DNA from: Opeltia flavorubescens
Lineage: Eukaryota > Ascomycota > Lecanoromycetes > Teloschistales > Teloschistaceae
NCBI GenBank assembly: GCA_000442125.1
Contig: KE546969.1
Coordinates: 1,364,001-1,428,000, forward strand
Length of the DNA stretch: 64,000 nucleotides
Direction: 5' to 3'
The position numbers and the translations under genes were made by a program. Numbering within the stretch: the first letter of the stretch is position 1; the number at the start of each line of letters is the position of its first letter. The notes under the pieces are model-generated. The model made no database searches, was not told the DNA's origin, and saw only the letters and a program-made list of their open reading frames with translations. This document shows, one piece after another, positions 1 to 9,412 of the stretch.

Positions 1-2
1 CC

Positions 3-140
3 GTTATTAAGGACATATCTTGGTGGTTTGAAGTTGCTACGGGTTTGGTGTTGGTTAGGCTCGAGCCTCGCATGGATTTTTTTGGGCCTCGCTTCTTCTT
101 CTTTAAGAGGTTGGACAAATCAAGTTCGAAGCAAACTTAG
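3..140 (+). CDS. 3' end of an unidentified gene, cut by the left edge
   Basis: Frame 3 is open from the window edge to a TAG at 138-140 and encodes 45 residues of protein-like composition, ending in FKRLDKSSSKQT. It is rich in aromatic residues (SWWFEV, PRFFFF) followed by a basic, Ser-rich tail, which resembles a genuine C-terminus more than random sequence. No family is recognised. Frame 1 is also open over this stretch, so the frame choice is a judgement. An upstream exon would lie outside the window. Confidence 0.3.
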   Translation, partial: VIKDISWWFEVATGLVLVRLEPRMDFFGPRFFFFKRLDKSSSKQT

Positions 141-483
141 CTTTCATCTGGTGATATTATGGTTGGCCACCTTAAAATTTTACTGAGACAGGAATTTCGT
201 GTCAAGAAAGTATTGTAATAATGTTTTGCTTGTATTGTAAATCATGAAGCACAGGCTCAATTATTGACCATAATTAAAACTACTAGCCACCGGTTGGCTA
301 TGAAAACTGTATCGACTAAAGGTATCACATGATAATGACAAGCCAGAGCTCAATGACCCTGCGCCTCTCCTTCCGCTGCTGGATAACATCCTGGGGCAGA
401 GACTATTAACCTGAATAACGCTTCTCTTTTGAAACAAGCAAGAATAGAGCTACGGATCCAAGCGATTGTGCATCTTTACAGAA
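141..483. other. Intergenic, 3' flanks of convergent genes
   Basis: This stretch follows the edge fragment and precedes the stop codon of the CBM48 gene, which is read from the other strand. It is AT-rich, with no convincing reading frame, repeat or RNA gene. It probably holds the 3' UTRs of both neighbours. Confidence 0.5.
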
Positions 484-2943
484 TTATTTCTTATCCTTGT
501 CTTTGTCACTGAACTTGGCCTTGAGTTTGCCGAAAAATCCACTCGCTCGCTTCGATTTTTTGTCAGTAGAAGCACTGGTTCCAGATGTCGGTGAAGCGGC
601 AATTTTCGAAGGCGTCGCTTGTGAGCCCTGGGCAACTGGAGCGGAACCTATACCGGTAGTGATCGTAGGCGTTGATTGATGATCCGTCTTGGTCATGGGC
701 GAGACCTCTCGAGAGTAATCGCTGGATTTTTGACCAGCTTCTTGTGTCGCCGGGGTGGCTGCGGGTGCCGCTGCTGTGGTCATCGAAGCATTGGAATTTG
801 GTTCGACAGCCGCCGATGAAGGGGCGGAAGATTTGGTCGGAAAAGATTTTGCGCCTTTCGATTGAGTAGAAGGTGCCGGTGTTGATGATGCAGGCTCAGC
901 CGCGGTTGAAGTCGCGTTGACGGAGGATGGCACAGGCGTGGAATTTTCTTCAGCAACGGCAGCAGCAGAGGGGGGATTGTCCATGCCGCTGGAGATACCA
1001 GGACGCTCATTGTTCGTTGTGACTGATGCAGGGTTCTGGGTATCGGTTGGAGCTGGAGCTGATTCCGCCAAAGCAGCACTCGCAATAGGGGCTGGCTGCC
1101 CGGATGTATTATCGGTAGGGACCTTCTTGAGTAACTCATCTTCCATCGCGCTCTTCTCGCCAACCATTGCCTTGTCGCCTGCTGCCTCCGGCGAAACATG
1201 AGATTGAACGATGGATTCTTGGACGACGTCCGGGACAGCGGGCGCTATGGCGGATCCTTTGTTCATTTCGTCGATCGATTGCTGGATGGATGGAGGAAGC
1301 CCATGTGAGGAAGTACTGATTCCGGCTGCAGAATCCGAGCCAGTGTCCTGAACAGCAGGAGCCTCAGATATCGGCGGAGCCTCTGGGATCTTACTTTCAA
1401 GCTCCTTTTCCACCTCGGCTTTCTCTCTTACAGCTTCTCGATTGCCACCAGCTTCAGCATCTTGACCGGCCTCCTTCTGGCTCTCCTGAACTATTTGGGG
1501 AACACCGGTATGTTCTTTTGGAACTTGCCCGGCAAGCGCCGCTGTTGTAGTACCCGCTCCTGAAGACTGTATCATGAATCCAGGGTCTTCTTGATCCTTT
1601 CCCGGTGGCATTGTACCGCCCATAGGAAGGCTTGATTCAGGGATCATGTTGTTCGAGATGCCTGGTACGGTAAACATACTAGCTCCTTTGCTATCACGCT
1701 CTGTTTGCGGTGTAACTACGTCAGGCAGTTGAGGGGCGTTGGAGCCCTTTTCGTACGACTCTTTGTCAGTTGTCACGAAAGTGTTTATATTGTTGGAAGT
1801 AAACGTGCTCGGATCAGGCACTTTTTCACCTGGCTCTAAATGTATTGGGTTGCCAATGCCTCCGGTTGCTGGCAATGGGGCAACACCGAACGTGTTCGCT
1901 GAATCGTCGGCTTCAGAGTGAGAAGTGTCATGCTTGACGGTTGAAGAAACAGTGTTTGAGGTGAGGGTACTCGGATCTGGAACCTTCTCGCCAGGTTCGA
2001 GGTGGATGGGGTTGCCAGATCCAGTGGTTGCCGGTAGAGGGTTGACTGAGAAATCCGATACTTCGTTTGCTGGTGTTTGAGGAAAGCTACCTGGAAGGTC
2101 GGATGACGTCGACTCAACATTTTGTGCATTCTTCGACGATTCTTTTGGGACGTCACCAGCCAATTTTGCGGTTGTTGAATCCGCTGAAACTCCTGACATC
2201 ATTGCAGATTTTGGTTCGGAAAAGTTCTCGGAATTCGATATCCGGTCGGGAGTCAGGATGTTGTTAACGTTTGAGGCACCGTCGTCCTCTTGAGGAGCAG
2301 AGGGGTCTGTGGTCCAATTGCCGTCGACAACAAACTAGTCGAGAAGTCGTTAGCACGTGTACCACGCTTGACAGTTCGCCGAGTTCAGCTTTCGAGATCG
2401 AAGTTTAACGAGGCTATGAGTTGTACGTCAGGTCGCTAAGAGTGCGAAGTCGTACGTCTGGACCGCTTAGGTTCCGTACCCAAAAGGGTAAGGCGCTGTA
2501 TTACATTTCCACGTGCTGACTTCTCATATGTGCTGGAAATGAAGGTGCCATGGGCGGAAGTACCAACGTTATTGAGTTTTGTAGGGTGGATGTGGGCCGT
2601 TGGGGACCGTGGAGGCATTTCACCGAGTCATCATCCAAGGCGCCACCCGAAGTAAACGTACCTTATATAAGATCTTTTGGCCCAATGGTAATTCAACCTT
2701 CTTTGCAAAACCAGAATCTACCTTCTCAAGCTTGATGCTCTTTGCCCAGTCATCGAACGTTCCGGTGACGTACACTTCGTCGGCTGGATGATCCCTATGC
2801 GAATCAACCCGTTAGCTTTGATCTAACAAATGCTGATATGATCCTACCCGACAACATTATTAAAACATGTCGCGGGATGCCTTTTCCTCGGAAACCCGTT
2901 GTCGCTGACTAGGGACATACCATCTGAAATCGAAGTTGCCCAT
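484..2943 (-). CDS. CBM48 (AMPK-type glycogen-binding) domain protein with long Ser/Pro/Thr-rich tail
   Basis: Proposed exons are complement(join(484..2334, 2662..2794, 2921..2943)), 668 residues. The first exon supplies MGNFDFRW, a phase-2 intron leads into DHPADEVYVTGTFDDW, and the third exon opens with FVVDGNW. Residues 1 to about 85 thus form a CBM48 (AMPK beta-type glycogen-binding) domain, with the W/K signature GTFDDW at 19-24, VVDGNWTTDP near 54-63 and a closing NNILTPDR. The rest is low complexity with two copies of GNPIHLEPGEKVPDPS and two of a TTA(K/A)LAG(D/Q)VPKE-like motif, ending in a Lys-rich tail. The domain arrangement matches yeast Crp1/Mdg1-type proteins, which bind cruciform DNA or act in pheromone signalling; here only carbohydrate or phosphoprotein scaffolding can be guessed. 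Intron 2 (327 nt) is unusually long for this window. A Met four codons upstream (2955) is an alternative start. Confidence 0.8.
1804..2040 (-). repeat. Two diverged copies of a protein module GNPIHLEPGEKVPDPS
   Basis: Inside the CBM48 gene tail, two segments about 160 bp apart encode PLPAT-x-G-x-GNPIHLEPGEKVPDPST followed by F/L-TSN. The core 16 residues are identical in both copies while the DNA differs at third positions, which points to selection on the peptide rather than to a recent DNA duplication. Confidence 0.8.
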
Positions 2944-2955
2944 GCCGCTTGTCAT

Positions 2956-3879
2956 CTCCTGTTCTTTCCGCCCCAACGCTGTGGAATCACAAAGTGGACT
3001 GGATCCTGGCGGTGTTTGAGGGTATCCCAGAGCGAACTGGTATAATTGATCGGTCACAAGGCTCCTTCTATATGTGGACTGCGGACTCGGATGTATTACG
3101 TCGGTAGCAGAAGGATCTGTGGAAGTTGGGGAGGAGGGGGAAGCTCGTGGAGCGGAACCTGAAGCAATGGTGAAGACGCGCTGGACGCACGAAAAGATAT
3201 AAGTGATATTACTAGTAAGGATAGCTAGGTGTTACTAGGAAGCTTATGTAGGTTTCAGGACGATAATTGAATGGAATTGAAATCGATGGTCATAGCGAAG
3301 GAAAGCCATCCTATCGGAGAAATGCCCGGAGATTGTGATTGGCTGAAGATCGTCCACTGTAGGCTTTCACTTTATACCAGCTTGCTTCAATAGACTCTCA
3401 GGATAGGCAACACTGCGATCGCGTTCCCACCTATTTTTTGCCGTTTTCACGCCTCAATGTTGGAAAAGGAGAGATCTTACGACAGAGTATCATTCAAATT
3501 CCGATTGCCACAATACTTACTCAGCCATCCAAGTCCTTAGCATAGCAGATTAGTCTCGCAAGGAAATTGGATTCGGTGTGGGAGGTAGATTTTGTGAAAA
3601 ATACATTGTAGTTTCTGCCTCTATACCACACTCGCCTGATCCGTCACTCTGCTCCTGTGCCTGCCAACGAAACTGAAACCACCATTTCGTGGAAAGCCTT
3701 CTTCGAGCATTTAACGCAAGGAAAAGATAGTCACTACAGAAGACCAATCGACCGACCATGATCGCCTTTACTCCCGAACGATTGGAGTCAACTGAATGAA
3801 CCCGCTGCCAATATCCCACCATGTCCATCCCTTGGTCAGTACCGCATGCCCTCCAATCCTCCACCGTCAAACAAAATTC
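2956..3879. other. Intergenic: promoter of the CBM48 gene and 3' flank of the PKA regulatory subunit gene
   Basis: Both neighbours are read leftwards, so the left part should be promoter and 5' UTR of the CBM48 gene and the right part the 3' UTR of the PKA gene. Small open frames on the minus strand here show no family resemblance and were not called. No repeat or RNA gene was seen. Confidence 0.5.
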
Positions 3880-5067
3880 TCATTGCCCGATCTCCTTCCC
3901 CGTCTGACTATAATCGTTCCTCCGCATGATACCCTCTACTGGCCCTAACAGTCTTTGAAACCCATCCTTGCCCAGAGTCGCAACTTTACAGTCCCCCTTC
4001 GACTTCACGCTAGCTGCCCTTGGTTTATCATCCAGCAGCGCTAGCTCCCCAAAATAGTCCCCTTTCTTATACAGCTTGATGGTTTTGTCCCCTGCATCTT
4101 GCTTGAAAACTTCAGCCTCCCCTTGCTCCACCATGAAGAAGGCTTCACCTTTATCGCCTTCCTGGATGATAGTTTGACCGTCGGTAAACTTTTGCGTTTC
4201 TAGTGCGTCGGCAATCTTGCTGCGTTCATAAAGGGTGAGGGAGGATAGGAGGGGCACTTCTTCGAGGAAGGATTCATACATGCGACGGCGTTGAAATGCG
4301 CTGTCCATGAGAATACGGCGGAACGTGACACGGTCGAGGGCCCATAGTGTGGAGTTGGGCTCGGTGCTGATGACGGTGGCGGCGCGAGGGGCGTTGTACA
4401 TGAGTGCGAGCTCTCCAAAGCTGCCGCCAGGGCCGATGCTGTTGACTTTGTTGCCCATGCCCTGGGGACCGGGTTCAATGCTTCCAGTCGGATTGATGAA
4501 TATGTCAAAGGTACCTTTTTCGACAACGTAAAAATAGTCGCCTGCGTCACCCTGAGTGATGACTTTGATATCTTTGGCGGGAATTGGTTTCTCGACTAAA
4601 GCACCGAGCACGAGGGAGGAGGATTCGTCGGCTAGATGGGAGAAGAGGAAATTGGAGGAGACCGAGGATTTAAGACGTTCTAGCTGTTCAGTAGATTTGG
4701 GGTGAAAGGGGGGTTTCCAATTATCGTCTGCAGCGGAAGGGTTGAGAGATTCCGCGGAGACGGACGTGCGACGAGCCATGCTGTAATTTGAAGGAAAACC
4801 TTGGCTTCCTCCACCGCCACCGCCTTCGTTGACACCAAGGCGGAATGATGAGGGACCTGTGGAGGCATTCTGGCCGAAAGAAAAGCTATTGTTACTCCCA
4901 CTGAAGGGACTTGCCGAGTCAACCGTTGCGGGAACTCGCGATGTTGGGTCAGCTGCGTTCTCATCCTCCTCCGCTACGTTGTGGATATTGCCGCTGGAAC
5001 CTCTCTGTGTTGTTGCAAAACCCCCGCCACCGAAAGGATTGGTGCCTGGAAAAGTGCTTTCGGCCAT
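3880..5067 (-). CDS. pkaR: cAMP-dependent protein kinase regulatory subunit
   Basis: A single 395-residue frame. It binds and inhibits the PKA catalytic subunit and releases it when two cAMP bind. The pseudosubstrate/inhibitor site RRTSV lies near residue 99, and two cyclic-nucleotide-binding domains follow, each with the phosphate-binding cassette: FGELALMYNAPRAATV at about 216 (site A) and FGELALLDDKPRAASV at about 337 (site B). The first 90 residues are Gly/Ser/Asn-rich. What is missing is the RIIa-type dimerisation/docking helix bundle found at the N-terminus of Bcy1 and most R subunits. The frame stays open for about 25 codons above the chosen Met and is preceded by CCCCAG, a possible splice acceptor, so an upstream exon is possible, but I found nothing like a docking domain up to 5700. 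Function is certain from the two CNB domains; the true N-terminus is not. Confidence 0.93.
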   Translation of the reverse strand: MAESTFPGTNPFGGGGFATTQRGSSGNIHNVAEEDENAADPTSRVPATVDSASPFSGSNNSFSFGQNASTGPSSFRLGVNEGGGGGGSQGFPSNYSMARRTSVSAESLNPSAADDNWKPPFHPKSTEQLERLKSSVSSNFLFSHLADESSSLVLGALVEKPIPAKDIKVITQGDAGDYFYVVEKGTFDIFINPTGSIEPGPQGMGNKVNSIGPGGSFGELALMYNAPRAATVISTEPNSTLWALDRVTFRRILMDSAFQRRRMYESFLEEVPLLSSLTLYERSKIADALETQKFTDGQTIIQEGDKGEAFFMVEQGEAEVFKQDAGDKTIKLYKKGDYFGELALLDDKPRAASVKSKGDCKVATLGKDGFQRLLGPVEGIMRRNDYSQTGKEIGQ

Positions 5068-5886
5068 CCTACGGGTGATGATGCTCGGCCTTGGAATTCG
5101 CTGTCGACGTGTTTGGTAGCGCTCGAGCCTGGGGCGCTCCGTTAGATGAGTCTATGTAAGAAGCCTAGGGTATTCACTGAGGCAGAAGATGATTAGAAGA
5201 GATAATATAGATAGGAAGAATCCACGGGCTTGACTGGTTACAAGGATGAGTAAGGTTACTGAGAGCTGGATCAGTAGATGGACGCGAGGCCTAGGAGAGT
5301 GAGGGGCAAGCGAGCTGCTATCCTGACAAGGATGGACGGTAGAGAGAGATCGACTTGTAGGAGTAGGTCAGACTGGATGCAAGTGTTCAATGTCGGTTGC
5401 GGTTTGCTTGTGGGATCGCCAGCGGTGTGATGTCAATCAAGGGACACTTGCAGCGGGGCAGTGTTCTAGGAAACAGCACAGGTACTCCGTAAACCTTCAA
5501 CCAGCAAACAGCGGCCAATCATGAGTAATCGCAGATCAATTGGCAATTGCCTCAATCTACCGAAGATAATGTAACGGCATGGACGGTTTGGGCAGCAGCA
5601 GCAAGGAACAAGGGAGATGACTGGCAAGGGCGACGCTGAAGTCAATAAATAGAAATCGTCCCAGTATCATGCACGCCATTTCTGATTTCTCCTCGTGAGC
5701 GTCTCGTGTCCATCGCCCCGGAGCGAAGCATCCATTGGCTAAACGCCGTCTTCTGTACGGCCTTCGAGAAGCATGGGGAAAGTTTCTAGAGGATTACTCT
5801 TTTAACACTGGTTCAGACTCTAATTTTTCGTGCGCATTAATCGTCCTGCGCCTGAAAAGACGCTTCATTAAAATTCCTAGTTATGC
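5068..5886. other. Intergenic: 5' UTR and promoter of pkaR
   Basis: Upstream of the PKA regulatory subunit start (read leftwards) and downstream of the nucleotidyltransferase stop. Read on the minus strand, the 300 nt next to the gene are rich in C and T with several short frames closed by stops, as expected for a fungal 5' leader. I searched it by eye for a dimerisation-domain exon and found none. Confidence 0.5.
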
Positions 5887-7825
5887 TTATTTGACTTTTC
5901 CCGTCAACACTGCTCGATGGCATATTTTTGAAGCTGCCTTGCGTTTATCGACAACGTCAATCTTGTTTAGCATCTCCCGAGCTGAGATTTTGCGAATCGT
6001 GGACGAGCTTTTCGTAGAAGTCGCAGATTTGAGGGGTGAGCCAAAACTTTCAATCATCCGTCGATCATAATCGAAGCGCCTATAATTTCCATGGATCAGT
6101 GCGTCGAGAAGACTTGTGTCATCGTGCTTCAATGTAGTGGCATTCCAGCGTTGGTCCCATGCCTCCATCTCGCTTACGATGGTGTTTCGTGCCGTAGCAA
6201 ATGTCTGCTGAATGTGCTTGATTGCGTAAGCTCGTCTCCCTAAATCGTTCATAGGATCAGCGGGATCCTGCAAACATAGCAAATATGGTTGCTGCGGATT
6301 GGCTTTCGCTATCAAATCTATCCCGCGCAGGACCGGATCAGAAGCTCGTGCTAATCGCTCCCCAGCTGTCGCTGGTATCTCGCCTTTGCGGAATGTACGA
6401 GGAGGATCAACGGAGAATCCCATTTGGTATAGATCGCTACTGGTGTAAAAATCGAGCACGTGAAGTAGCTGATTTCCCACATCGTGAGGGTCATACTGGC
6501 CCGATTTATGTTTCAGTGCGTTTACAATCAACATTAATATAGTATAGGAACCCAAACCACCTTCGAAGGTGATGCTCAGACGCCGCATCTCGAGACATGT
6601 GCGGATAACGAAGTAAAGCGATCGTAGAGTGGGATACTCGGCCAGATAAGAAAGTGTGTACTGATGCTGTTGGCGAATACCTGTTGAAATCTGCACCTGG
6701 ATCTCCTGACCCGTTGTCCGATGCGTCACTCGGACAATGGGAACGCGTGCGTAGATAATTTCGGCGTCATCTGTGAAATTGACATCCTTGGCGAATGCAT
6801 GTTGAAGTTTAAACAACGTGCGACGGTAGATCTTCTGATATTTCAAACCGTTGAGGCTTTTTCGGTATTTCAGGGCTTCTTTCTCGATGCTTGGAATATT
6901 GATTGCGAAATCGATGTCCGAGTAGGCTAGAGCCAAGCCAGTGCAATATGATCCAATTACGTTGCAGGAGCATTCATCAAGACTAGAATTGATGACACGC
7001 TTGACCTGGGAGACGACGTTCGCCATGGCTTTTAATTCGAGGTTGGAAGGGGTCATGTACCGCTCGAAGGCTCTAATTTCGTTTCCGAGTCTGAAAAGCG
7101 TCGGTCAATAATTTCGATATCAGGAACAAAACTCACCTCTGTAGAGCATCACCTCCCTGTTCTTCTAGATGTCTTTGCCATGGACGAAACCAGTCCGGAC
7201 CACTAACCTTTGTAGTTGACCGCTTCCAAACGCCTACCGGATCTACAGCGCGAGCATGATACTCCAGCACAGACCCGTAAGGCACTTCTTGCTTTGATCC
7301 AATTGACTCTCGATGCTGTACAGTTCCAGCCGGCCAGAATTCCCAAGGTTTCGGCCTATCACTTTTGACTCTGGATACTAGCTTCTTGGATGTTTGTCTT
7401 CCTGGCTCTCCTTTCTCCGTGATTTGTGGAGTATCTTCAGTATGAGAGGTCCCCGCAAGATTGGTTGAGTCATTTGATCTTCTCTCGGAAAGATACTTTA
7501 CACCTGGATCTGAGGGTGCCGTGACATGACGTATTATCTTCGCTATGTTCGCAGCTCGATGGGCTTCCAGTGTGGCGCCAAGATCGTCAACATAGATAAC
7601 CTGAGTATTGTGAAATCGTGCCTCGGCTGGAAGAGAGAATTGGCCGTCACTCTCTGATGTTTGTCTTTCGCCATGCTGCGTGGATAATGTACATCTTGGG
7701 GCGTAGGAGCGGAAGCGGTGCAAAGTAGAACAAGTAGATCCTGCAGTATGAGATTCGAAAAGTCCCCCGATAGGTCTGATAAGAGTCTTAGTGGAATTCC
7801 ACAGATGGCTTTGACAACTGGTCAT
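5887..7825 (-). CDS. Nucleotidyltransferase / PAP-associated domain protein, probably mitochondrial
   Basis: Exons complement(join(5887..7090, 7137..7825)), 630 residues, joined by a 46-nt GTGAGT...CAG intron that reads LQ-R-LGNEIRAFERY across the junction. Residues 1-230 are Arg/Ser/Thr-rich without a recognised domain; the first 45 residues would suit a mitochondrial presequence. A DNA polymerase beta-type nucleotidyltransferase core starts near 270: GSYCTGLALAYSDIDF at 276-291 contains the hG[GS] turn and two metal-binding Asp (288, 290). A PAP-associated-like region follows (GLGSYTILMLIVNALKH). In Trf4/TUTase-type enzymes a third carboxylate lies in a later strand (IDIS-type); the equivalent stretch here reads EIQVQIST, with no acidic residue. 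The protein may therefore be a poor or inactive transferase, or the third residue lies elsewhere. Its start is 418 bp from the divergent trehalose-phosphatase gene. Confidence 0.75.
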
Positions 7826-8243
7826 GCATGAAAGCTGTTTGCCAGCGGTCGATAATGTCCTGACATTTCCTTGCGGTTTACGTCACGAAAGAGGAAAATT
7901 TCCGGAATAAGGAATAAATATCTAGGACCTGCAATAAGGATACATTGCTAATTTAGCGTGGTATTCTATTCCGCTCAGGATCATTTGCGCGAACCGACTA
8001 CCTCAAGGCTTTCGCGTCGGGCTGAATTGTCTAGGCAGAGGGAAGTGGGCTGAATGAATCATAATATCCTCGGTCAGTGGTGTAGCAGTCTTGTGGAAAG
8101 GTGAAGGAAAAGCTCATTGTCTTGCCTGTACTACAATCTCTTATTATATACGCGGTGTTCAGGATATTCAATAATATCTACAACTACCAGATTGGTCTAA
8201 TGCCGGGAACAGTCCTTTTTCTACAAGAAATCTCGCCTTAAAA
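7826..8243. promoter_or_regulatory. Shared divergent promoter region (nucleotidyltransferase / trehalose phosphatase)
   Basis: The 418 bp separate two start codons facing away from each other. A TATATA-like stretch (TTATTATATACGC, around 8143-8155) sits about 90 bp before the phosphatase ATG, and the sequence before that ATG is TTAAAAATG. No stress-response repeat was evident. Confidence 0.5.
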
Positions 8244-9190
8244 ATGCTTCTTTACGTAACCCAGCTGCTGCAACAGCTCTTCTATTATATTCCCCGGAAA
8301 ACCCCATCCTTGTTGAACGAGACAGAGCTCCTCAACCGCTATCACAACGCAACAGCCAAACTGTTTCTTTTCGATTGGGATGGTACTCTTACGCCTATAG
8401 TTCGCGATCCAGCAGCGGCAGTGCCCACACCTGCTGTCATTGATATCCTTCAAAAACTCTCTTCACATCCAGATAACGAGTTCTGGATCATCAGTGGACG
8501 TGATCCAAGCTTTCTGGGAAAGCATTTCGCTTCCATTTCGTCGCTTGGTCTGTCTGCTGAGCATGGAGCTTTTGTCCGCCGTCCAAGCCATGCTGATTGG
8601 GAGAATGCCTCTGGCTCTGCGGATAAGGCATGGCAGGACGATGCAATGGTAATATTTGAGGAATACACCAAAAAAGCCGCTGGATCTGTTATTGAACGCA
8701 AGAACGTATCCATCACCTGGCATTATCGCAATGCGGCACCTGAAGAAGGTGCTGTTCGTGCAGAAGAATGTAGGAAACGCCTCAAGGACGACGTTATCCA
8801 GGCCAAATCTGATCTCGAGATCATTGACGGCAAAATGTGTCTTGAGATACGACCGCAAAGTGTCAACAAAGGAGCGATAGTTCAAAGTATCATCGCAGAC
8901 TTTGAAAATAAGGAGAAGAAACGAACTTCCCCTGACTTCATTTTGTGCATGGGTGACGACGTAACAGATGAAGGTCGTTTTAAGTCAAATGATAATGCAG
9001 GTCCTGGACTAAAGCGCTGGCAGATATGTTCCAAGCTCTCGGAAACTCTTATACATCGACAAGTCAAGTCTTCACTGTGTCCGTAGGGTCGCCTTCGAAG
9101 CAATCGACAGCAACTTGGTGTTTACCTGAGCCTGCAGATGTAATCAATGTGCTCACAAAGCTTGTATCGACAAGTCGAGGACCTCATTAA
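8244..9190 (+). CDS. Stand-alone trehalose-6-phosphate phosphatase
   Basis: Exons join(8244..8973, 9024..9190), 298 residues. It removes phosphate from trehalose 6-phosphate, the second step of trehalose synthesis. HAD-superfamily motifs are clear: FDWDGTLTP (nucleophile Asp, near residue 47), WIISGRD, LSAEHGAF, and GDDVTDEDMF. The last motif is only complete after removal of a 50-nt intron (GTCGTT...GGCAG; branch-like CTAAAG) that splits the GAD codon between DE and DMF; downstream the frame ends in a C-terminal PADVINVLTKL, as in fungal TPP domains. Unlike Tps2-type proteins (about 900 residues) there is no synthase-like GT20 domain in front; the short hydrophobic N-terminus (MLLYVTQLLQQLFYYIP) starts straight after the promoter. 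It faces the ankyrin gene tail to tail. Confidence 0.9.
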
Positions 9191-9412
9191 AACTTAGGAT
9201 CGTATTATGAGCTTGTCAGTTGTTCATGCAACGAGCGACTGCCATGGAATCGAAGAGGCCCTAAATAAGGGAATGTAAAGATACACTGTAACGTATGATT
9301 CAACATCTCTTAGAATAAATACTCGTGCATAATAGACGAACCACTGATATTGCTCTATGCTAGGGCCAATACAGAGGTCTTACTACCGAGCGGCGTCATC
9401 ATGCGAAGGTTG

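Noticed and set aside
3550-3870. 106-codon minus-strand frame downstream of pkaR
   Set aside because: No domain or typical composition; position fits the pkaR 3' UTR.
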